Positions 1-3,967 of a stretch of DNA of 5,022 nt are shown here, in pieces. Made by a program: the position numbers and the translations under genes. Origin of the DNA: DASVSE01 sp036399715. GTDB taxonomy: Bacteria; Bacteroidota; Rhodothermia; Rhodothermales; Rubricoccaceae. Location: positions 1-5,022 of the forward strand of contig DASWMO010000063.1 in NCBI GenBank assembly GCA_036399715.1, written 5' to 3'. Each line of letters begins with the position of its first letter. Within the stretch, counting starts at the first letter, position 1. The notes under the pieces were generated by a model, which was not told the origin of the DNA, did no database searches, and was given only the letters and a program-made list of their open reading frames with translations.

Positions 1-102
1 TGACGGGCCACGCCGCCCCCGCTGTTATCCGGTCTCAGCGCCTCCGCGACGGACCAAGACGGCATCGGGCTAGCAGGCTCGGAGGACCGAAATGGCCCTC
101 GC

Positions 103-199
103 CCTCAACTTACAAGACGGCCGCTCACCGGCGGCACGGGCAGAGAGTAAGGCCGATCACGACGCCGTCTGGGCCGTCCGGTGCAGCGGCGGGTTAGCC
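103..199 (-). other. attC-like recombination site at the 3' end of the hydrolase cassette (degenerate R')
   Basis: Read on the minus strand, R'' is GGCTAAC (199-193), the exact complement of the GTTAGCC core at attI, as expected because a cassette's first bases come from its own attC R' box. L'' is CCGCTGCACCGG (189-178). Its partner L' is CCGGTGAGCGG (131-121), which pairs fully except for one unmatched G in L''. Such an extrahelical base is a hallmark of attC, where it sets strand choice. The loop between the arms is about 46 nt and contains the hydrolase stop codon. The R' box is not clean: the nearest GTT is GTTGAGG (109-103), 11 nt past L', and CTTGTAA (116-110) is an alternative at better spacing but lacks the G. 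The site may be eroded, or the junction to the next cassette may be altered. A length near 97 nt is within the known attC range. Confidence 0.62.
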
Positions 200-1068
200 T
201 GCGCCCGGGCGAGACGCTCGCGCAGGAAGCCGAGAACACGCGCCCGGTACTGCTCCGGCGCGTAGTTCAGAAAGTCCACGTGGGCTGCCCCCTCCACCCA
301 CCAGATCACCTTGGGAGCCCGGGCCGCCGCGTACAGGCGTTCCGTGTCGGCCGGCGTCGTGTGCTGGTCCCGCGTGCCCGCCACGACAAGAACAGGTGCC
401 CCCAAGGTGCCGACCGCGTCGACCGGCCGGAGGTCGGCCGGCCGTACCCCCGTCCGCAGGGGGAGCTGGGCCAGGAGCACCGGCGCCAGCCGTGCTCCCA
501 GCCCGCCGGCCCGGATCCTCAGCCGGTTCCGTGTCGCCGACTCGATATCGGGGTACACCGCCTCGAGGACCACCGCATCGGCACCGAGGTCGCCGCCGGC
601 GAGCGTGGCCGCCGCCCCGCCCAGCGAGACCCCGACCACAGCGACGGGCTGGCCGGGGAAGTGTGACCGGGCGAACGCCACGGCGGCCTCGGCGTCTAGG
701 CGCTCGAGGTGGCCGAAGGTGATGTGCTCGCCTTCGCTTTCGCCGTGGGCCTGGAGGTCGGGGGCGACCACGCCGTACCCGGCCTCGTGGAAGAGTTCGA
801 CCCGGTTCGACACGTCCCCCCGGTTCGACCGGACGCCGTGCAAGACGACCACGACGCCGCAGCGGCAGCGGCCCGGGACCGCCCACGCGGAGAGTCGGGC
901 GCCGGAGCGGCTTCGGACCTCGACCGTCTGTCCCCCTGAGCGGGGAGGCGGAGGACCGACTTCGGCCCGGGCGGGACCGATGAGGACGGTGCCCGCAGCG
1001 AGGTAGGCCGCAGCGGCGACGGTCGCGATCGCCGTACCGACCAGGACCCACTTCCGAGCACGAGACAT
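157..1068 (-). CDS. Secreted or membrane-anchored alpha/beta hydrolase, gene of the first integron cassette
   Basis: Predicted serine hydrolase of the alpha/beta fold (303 aa); the substrate cannot be told from sequence. Residues 1-35 form an N-terminal signal or anchor: basic MSRARK, a hydrophobic stretch at about 7-31, and a possible ARA|E signal peptidase site after residue 35, so it probably acts outside the cytoplasm. The core shows the oxyanion-region HG (77-78), PDLQAHGES (103-111), the nucleophile elbow GVSLGG with Ser148, the acid in GTRDQ (Asp234) and the base in GAAHVDF (His263): a complete triad in the expected order and spacing. The ATG lies 12 nt downstream of an integron core site and has no Shine-Dalgarno; the mRNA there is pyrimidine-rich. 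The final codons (ANPPLHRTAQTAS) are encoded by the attC R'' and L'' arms, and the stop falls in the attC loop. This explains the odd tail, which is not part of the fold. Hydrolase assignment is firm; cassette status is inferred from the flanking sites. Confidence 0.9.
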   Translation of the reverse strand: MSRARKWVLVGTAIATVAAAAYLAAGTVLIGPARAEVGPPPPRSGGQTVEVRSRSGARLSAWAVPGRCRCGVVVVLHGVRSNRGDVSNRVELFHEAGYGVVAPDLQAHGESEGEHITFGHLERLDAEAAVAFARSHFPGQPVAVVGVSLGGAAATLAGGDLGADAVVLEAVYPDIESATRNRLRIRAGGLGARLAPVLLAQLPLRTGVRPADLRPVDAVGTLGAPVLVVAGTRDQHTTPADTERLYAAARAPKVIWWVEGAAHVDFLNYAPEQYRARVLGFLRERLARAQANPPLHRTAQTAS

Positions 1069-1105
1069 GGGAAGGAAGCGGGCTAACTACTACTTGAGCG
1101 GCGGG

Positions 1106-1125
1106 CGTGCCGCATAACGGGCGGG
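1106..1125 (-). repeat. attI direct repeat a (nearest the core)
   Basis: Minus-strand copy of CCCGCCCGTTATGCGGCACG. It lies 31 nt from the core site, the position held by DR1 in attI1, so it is the best candidate for a strong accessory IntI-binding site. It shares 17 uninterrupted bases with the copy at 1187-1206. Confidence 0.75.
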
Positions 1126-1126
1126 A

Positions 1127-1146
1127 TCCGCCACAATACGGGCGGA
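1127..1146 (-). repeat. attI direct repeat b (divergent middle copy)
   Basis: Minus-strand TCCGCCCGTATTGTGGCGGA, 15 of 20 identical to copy c, starting 21 bp (two helical turns) beyond copy a. Copies a and b would thus lie on the same face of the helix. Its diverged centre, GTATTGT, also supplies the -10-like hexamer of a possible cassette promoter. Confidence 0.6.
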
Positions 1147-1161
1147 ATCGGGCCCGAACAA
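1133..1161 (-). promoter_or_regulatory. Possible cassette promoter (Pc-like)
   Basis: On the minus strand, TTGTTC (1161-1156) and TATTGT (1138-1133) are separated by 17 bp, the ideal sigma-70 spacing, and point toward the hydrolase cassette. Transcription would begin near 1126, with a leader of about 58 nt before the ATG at 1068. The hexamers match consensus only moderately (3/6 and 4/6), and the organism's promoter consensus is unknown, so this is a candidate only. Confidence 0.3.
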
Positions 1162-1186
1162 GGCGACGCACTTCGCCCTTTCTGCG

Positions 1187-1206
1187 CCCGCCGCATAACG
1201 GGCGGG
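1187..1206 (-). repeat. attI direct repeat c (next to intI)
   Basis: Minus-strand CCCGCCCGTTATGCGGCGGG, 60 bp beyond copy b. It is followed at 1212-1226 by an inverted partner, so that 1188-1226 forms an imperfect palindrome in the intI upstream region. Confidence 0.7.
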
Positions 1207-1226
1207 TTACACCCGTAAAGCGGCGG
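1188..1226. promoter_or_regulatory. Imperfect palindrome upstream of intI, possible operator
   Basis: The plus strand at 1212-1226 (CCCGTAAAGCGGCGG) matches the minus-strand repeat c (1202-1188) at 13 of 15 bases, giving two inverted half-sites about 9 bp apart. It ends 31 bp before the intI start codon, so a protein bound here, perhaps IntI itself, could affect intI transcription. Binding and regulation are inference; no LexA-type CTGT-N8-ACAG box is visible. Confidence 0.4.
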
Positions 1227-1257
1227 AGTCTCTCACGGCGCACCCACCCGGTACGCC

Positions 1258-2235
1258 GTGTCCGCCCTCCTCGACGACGTCCGACAGACTGTCCGCCTGC
1301 GCCACATGAGCTACCGGACCGAGCAGACCTACCTCGGGTGGATCACGCGCTTCGTCCGCTTCCACGCCGCCCGTGCTGGCGCCTTCGTTCACCCGGCCGA
1401 CCTCGCCGAGGCTGACGTCGAGGCGTTCCTCAACCACCTCGCCAACGAGCGCGATGTCGCGGCCTCCACGCAGACGCAGGCGCTCTCGGCACTGCTGTTC
1501 CTTTACGGCCCAGTCCTCGGACGGCCGCTCGATGTGATGGCCGGGCTGACACGCGTCCGCAAGCCGCCCCGGTTGCCGTCGGTCCTCTCGCCGGGCGAGG
1601 TCGGACGCGTGCTCACGCACCTGCGCGGCCGCAATGCGCTCGTCGTGCGCATCCTCTACGGGTCCGGACTACGGCTCGCCGAGGCGCTCGCGCTGCGCGT
1701 CAAGGACCTCGACCTCGACCGGCGCCAGATCACGGTCCATAGCGGCAAGGGGGACCGTGACCGCGTGGCACTGTTGCCGCTCTCGCTCGCCGTCTCGCTC
1801 GCGGACCAGGTCGAGCGCGTCCGCCATCTCCACCGGGGTGACGTTGCGGACGGAGGCGGCGAGGCGGCTCTTCCACACGCGTACGCGCGCAAGAACCCGG
1901 GCGCGGCGCGCGGGCTCGGGTGGCAGTTCCTCTTCCCGGCGTCGCGCCTCTCGGCCGACCCGCGGACGGGTCTGATCCACCGACACCACCTCGACGCGTC
2001 AGCCGTCCAGAAAGCCGTCCGAGAAGCCGCACGCCGCACCGGCATGGAGCGCCGCGTGACGTGCCACACGTTCCGGCACTCGTTCGCAACGCACCTGCTC
2101 GAGAGCGGCACGGACGTTCGTACCGTCCAGCACCTTCTCGGGCACGCGAAGCTCGCGACGACGCAGGTGTACCTGCACGTCGCCGGATCGACGGGGCTAA
2201 GGGTCCAGAGCCCGCTCGACCGGCTCGGCAGCTAG
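1258..2235 (+). CDS. intI: Integron integrase IntI (tyrosine recombinase)
   Basis: Site-specific recombinase that inserts and excises gene cassettes at attI and attC (325 aa, close to the 320-340 typical of IntI). The N-terminal SAM-like core-binding domain (about 1-105) has the IntI signature RHMSYRTEQTYLGWITRF and NHLANERDVAASTQTQAL. The catalytic domain has all tyrosine-recombinase residues: Arg139 (YGSGLRL), Lys164 (GKGDRDR), His270 and Arg273 (HTFRHSF), His296 (LLGH) and the nucleophile Tyr305 (TTQVYLHV). What makes it IntI rather than XerC/D is the inserted segment at about 192-252 (LPHAYARKNPGA, GWQFLFPASR, DPRTGLIHRHHLD), which in known integrases contacts the extrahelical attC bases. 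The C-terminus LRVQSPLDRL also matches IntI. The GTG start is chosen because it puts the N-terminus where family members begin; no Shine-Dalgarno is visible, and the internal ATG at codon 17 would cut into the domain. The gene is intact and transcribed away from the cassette, as is normal for integrons. Confidence 0.96.
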   Translation: MSALLDDVRQTVRLRHMSYRTEQTYLGWITRFVRFHAARAGAFVHPADLAEADVEAFLNHLANERDVAASTQTQALSALLFLYGPVLGRPLDVMAGLTRVRKPPRLPSVLSPGEVGRVLTHLRGRNALVVRILYGSGLRLAEALALRVKDLDLDRRQITVHSGKGDRDRVALLPLSLAVSLADQVERVRHLHRGDVADGGGEAALPHAYARKNPGAARGLGWQFLFPASRLSADPRTGLIHRHHLDASAVQKAVREAARRTGMERRVTCHTFRHSFATHLLESGTDVRTVQHLLGHAKLATTQVYLHVAGSTGLRVQSPLDRLGS

Positions 2236-2543
2236 CAGACGCGTTGCGGGCAAGGTCGGGTGATCCTGGGTGAATGCGTCTGAATACAGGTGATTGGGGC
2301 TACGTCTGGACATCGCCCCGCCGCGAACAGGAGGCGTCCCGTGCTACGTGAGTGGCCGTGCTACGGCGCCTGAATCCGAGCGCCTCGCAGCAGAACCGCG
2401 CGACCTCGACGCGCTAAGGGCGCGCGGCCTACACGCCGTCCCACGAGGGCGCATCGTCTGGGAGGCTGGCGTCTGCACGGCGCGGTGCAACGGAGCGGAC
2501 GCCGGCCGGAAGGGTCCGCAGGTGATGGCCCCGGTGGTGCCCG

Positions 2544-2580
2544 CCTCGGCGCCCGTGGTCATGGCGCCGGGGCGCCGAGG
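2544..2580. repeat. Perfect 10-bp inverted repeat (hairpin-forming)
   Basis: CCTCGGCGCC at 2544-2553 is the exact reverse complement of GGCGCCGAGG at 2571-2580, with a 17-nt loop. The stem is very GC-rich and would be stable in RNA or single-stranded DNA. It is some 310 bp past the intI stop and no T-run follows, so an intrinsic terminator is unlikely; its role is unknown. Confidence 0.6.
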
Positions 2581-2690
2581 GCCCTTCGCGCGTGAGTGGC
2601 TGCGCTGCAAGCGGTTGGGGCCACTCGGTCGAGAAGTGGCTGCGAGGCAGACGACGCGCTGAGCTCGGTCCACGCCCGGAGAGGTCCGAC

Positions 2691-2770
2691 GAGGGAGCGT
2701 TCAGGAGCGTTCAGGAGCGTTCTGAAACGTTTATAAAGGCTTAGGAACGTTTAGAAAGGCTTAGGAAGGC
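2691..2770. repeat. Tandem array of eight 10-bp units with evolving sequence
   Basis: The region divides exactly into 10-base blocks without an indel. In order they are: GAGGGAGCGT, TCAGGAGCGT twice, TCTGAAACGT, TTATAAAGGC, TTAGGAACGT, TTAGAAAGGC, TTAGGAAGGC. The left units end in GCGT; further right, units ending in ACGT and AGGC alternate, producing a 20-bp repeat (2723-2742 against 2743-2762, 18 of 20 identical). The array is much more A+T-rich than its surroundings, and its period is close to one helical turn. It does not lie in a credible gene. It may be a microsatellite-like slippage product or a phased protein-binding array; the sequence does not decide. Confidence 0.85.
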
Positions 2771-2994
2771 TTGGACATTAGCCGCGTGCCGCGTCTGCGG
2801 GCCCGGAAAGGGCCGGGCTGATCGCCGCTGTGCGCGTGTTAGCACGGCCGTCATGCGGGGCGTCTACGTCCAAGCCGCCCCGCGTGCATCGTCGTTGCGG
2901 TCTCTGAGACGGCCACGCTGAGCGCGTCGAGGATCTCGGAGGCGTGGCGATGGCGCCCCTCGGCGATGCGCTCCAGCGAGGTGCCTCGGCGCTG

Positions 2995-3468
2995 TCACGA
3001 GGGCTCCTCTGCGCTCAGGCCGTCGAAGCGCCGAAAGTGCTTGAGGTTGAACGTCGCCACCGTCGCCAGCCCATGGGCGCGCATCCAGGCCGCATGGACG
3101 GCGTCGGCGAAGTCGACGTTCAGGTCGGCATGCCAGACAGCGGCCTGTACGAGTGCGTCGGCGTCTTCGACGTCGAGGCCGGGCGTGTGGCAGAGCGCGA
3201 GGACGGCGTCGCGGACCTGTGGCTTCGTGTGCTTGTAGAACGAGCCGAGCGTCCACACGACCTCGGCCACGACGAGCACCGACGTGACGAGGCGGACGTC
3301 GCCTTGGGCGGCGCGGCCGAGAAGCGCCTCAACGGCCGCGGCCTGCTCGGGCACGTCGTCGGTGAGGTAGCGCAGGAAGACGTTGGCGTCGACGAAGACG
3401 GCCGCGCTCTCGGACGCGCTAGCCGGACGGACCTCGAGTGGGCGGGCCGACGGGCGGTCAACCGGCAT
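2995..3468 (-). CDS. vapC: VapC-family PIN-domain ribonuclease toxin
   Basis: Toxin of a type II toxin-antitoxin pair; PIN-domain VapC proteins are Mg-dependent RNases that cleave tRNA or rRNA and arrest growth. With the ATG at 3468 the protein has 157 residues, slightly long for VapC (about 130-150) because of a proline- and alanine-rich N-terminal extension of about 23 residues. The PIN signature follows: FVDANVFLRYL (first catalytic Asp at 27), the VVAEVVW Glu at 69, DFADAVHAAW (Asp119 and Asp122), and TFNLKHFRRF near the end, where Asn replaces the fourth acidic residue as in many PIN proteins. The frame could start further upstream at GTG 3513, but that would overlap vapB by 56 bp. The ATG overlaps the antitoxin end by 11 bp, so I prefer it; an even later start is possible. 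It is the second gene of a leftward operon with vapB. Confidence 0.88.
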   Translation of the reverse strand: MPVDRPSARPLEVRPASASESAAVFVDANVFLRYLTDDVPEQAAAVEALLGRAAQGDVRLVTSVLVVAEVVWTLGSFYKHTKPQVRDAVLALCHTPGLDVEDADALVQAAVWHADLNVDFADAVHAAWMRAHGLATVATFNLKHFRRFDGLSAEEPS

Positions 3469-3748
3469 CGGACTCGTCTGCGGAGAGGTCCTGGTCGCCA
3501 CCCTGGTCGCCACTCTGGCGCGCCGCGCGTGCCGCCTGTACCGACGCGCGGACGGCGTCGAAGTCCTGCGGCCCGTCGACCGGGACCGAGCCGCGAAGAT
3601 CGCGGAGCGACTGGCGGATGGGCTGGAGGACGACCTCGCCGCCGCGCTCGACGAAGGCGATCTGGTCGCCCTCGACGAGGCCGAGCGTTTGACGGACCGC
3701 GCGCGGAATGGTGAGCTGGCCGCGGCGACCGACGCGTGTGGTGGGCAT
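3458..3748 (-). CDS. vapB: VapB-family AbrB/MazE-type antitoxin
   Basis: Antitoxin partner of the PIN toxin (96 aa). Residues 1-44 form a swapped-hairpin AbrB/SpoVT DNA-binding domain with the motif RVGRRGQLTIPRAVRQTLGL, then GDQIAFV and GGEVVLQPI. Residues 50-78 (DLRGSVPVDGPQDFDAVRAS and the following AARAAR) resemble the toxin-neutralising tail of VapB proteins, which wraps the PIN active site. The tail ends in a low-complexity GDQGGDQD stretch encoded by a 12-bp tandem duplication (3491-3514). The ATG at 3748 places the DNA-binding domain right at the N-terminus, as usual. Antitoxins of this type commonly repress their own operon together with the toxin. The gene overlaps vapC, consistent with translational coupling and coordinated dosage. 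Confidence 0.9.
   Translation of the reverse strand: MPTTRVGRRGQLTIPRAVRQTLGLVEGDQIAFVERGGEVVLQPIRQSLRDLRGSVPVDGPQDFDAVRASVQAARAARQSGDQGGDQDLSADESDAG
3491..3514 (+). repeat. 12-bp tandem duplication inside vapB
   Basis: CTGGTCGCCACC is followed directly by CTGGTCGCCACT, 11 of 12 identical. It keeps frame and adds four residues (GDQG) to the disordered antitoxin tail. It also creates the GTG that opens the longer but less likely vapC frame. Confidence 0.7.
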
Positions 3749-3772
3749 AATCGGAAGTGTCAGTCAGAATGC

Positions 3773-3780
3773 GAAACGTA
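3773..3780 (-). promoter_or_regulatory. Possible -10 element of the vapBC operon
   Basis: The minus strand reads TACGTTTC 25 nt upstream of the vapB ATG, one base from the TAnnTTTG element used by Bacteroidota-type housekeeping sigma factors. No matching upstream element is visible, and the lineage is uncertain, so support is weak. Confidence 0.25.
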
Positions 3781-3876
3781 CGACAGGCGGAGTGCGGTGC
3801 GACGTGGTCACCGGGTGGTGCGGGGACCGTTATTGGAATTAGCCGGTCCCGCGACGGGTGCGCGTGGACGGTAGAC

Positions 3877-3904
3877 GGGGGGGGGGCGATAATATGCCTT
3901 ATCG
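3877..3904. repeat. G10 homopolymer followed by a small palindrome
   Basis: Ten consecutive G residues (3877-3886) abut an inverted repeat CGATAA (3887-3892), TATGCC, TTATCG (3899-3904). The A+T-rich palindrome stands out in this GC-rich setting. It lies in the 219-bp gap between the leftward beta-propeller gene and vapB. On the minus strand the stem is followed by ten C, not T, so it is not an intrinsic terminator. A repressor half-site pair or a phase-variable spacer is possible but unproven. Confidence 0.5.
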
Positions 3905-3967
3905 GACGTCGGCTCGGGCCTAACGGACGCGCGTCGGGGACTTCGTCGTCGCGTGGGCCTGCCGGTC

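Larger units (their letters stand above)
1081..1206 (-). other. Candidate attI site: core site plus three direct repeats
   Basis: On the minus strand the core G^TTAGCC occupies 1087-1081, directly ahead of the hydrolase cassette. Upstream are direct repeats at 1125-1106, 1146-1127 and 1206-1187, built on CCCGTTATGCGGC. The first and third share 17 identical contiguous bases (1109-1125, 1190-1206) and 18 of 20 overall; the middle one matches at 15 of 20. The GTTATG of the nearest repeat starts 31 nt before the core GTT. In the class 1 attI1 site, as I recall it, the DR1/DR2 integrase-binding repeats also begin GTTAYG, and DR1 lies about 32 nt before the core. The intervening GCCGCTCAAG would be the inverted L arm. 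Position between divergent intI and cassette is canonical. Three repeats instead of two is unusual. IntI binding is inferred. Confidence 0.68.
2236..2994. other. Gene-free stretch between intI and vapC
   Basis: No open frame here has a convincing start or any recognisable motif. The longest plus-strand one (2294-2662) needs a TTG start, has an erratic composition and no family features, so I do not call it. intI and vapC converge on this stretch, so transcription ends are expected in it, but no stem with a following T-tract is present. Its contents are an inverted pair CAGACGC (2236-2242) / GCGTCTG (2276-2282), a 10-bp inverted repeat at 2544-2580, a 10-bp-periodic tandem array at 2691-2770, and a small hairpin at 2801-2818 (GCCCGG, 6-nt loop, CCGGGC). 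Confidence 0.55.

Noticed and set aside
194..1243. Long arginine-rich frame overlapping the hydrolase
   Set aside because: It is the out-of-frame shadow of the hydrolase: arginine, glycine and proline dominated and without domain features. The hydrolase frame has a full catalytic triad.
1069..1257. LexA (SOS) box upstream of intI
   Set aside because: Many intI genes are SOS controlled, but no CTGT-N8-ACAG-type or similar palindrome was found in this interval.
2294..2662. Open frame of 122 codons downstream of intI
   Set aside because: It needs a TTG start, has no ribosome binding site, motif or family resemblance, and it contains the 2544-2580 inverted repeat. Open frames of this length are expected by chance at this GC content.
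2801..2818. GCCCGG-6-CCGGGC hairpin as a terminator
   Set aside because: The stem is only 6 bp and is not followed by a T-run on either strand.
3458..3513. Longer vapC start at GTG 3513
   Set aside because: It would overlap vapB by 56 bp, and its extra residues (MATRVATRTSPQTSP) come from the 12-bp duplication and lie outside the PIN fold. The ATG at 3468 gives a normal coupled overlap.
3918..3924. GCCTAAC, a perfect attC R''-type box, upstream of vapB
   Set aside because: No GTTRRRY partner or L-arm pairing occurs within 130 bases downstream, so it is most likely a chance heptamer; vapBC is not called a cassette.
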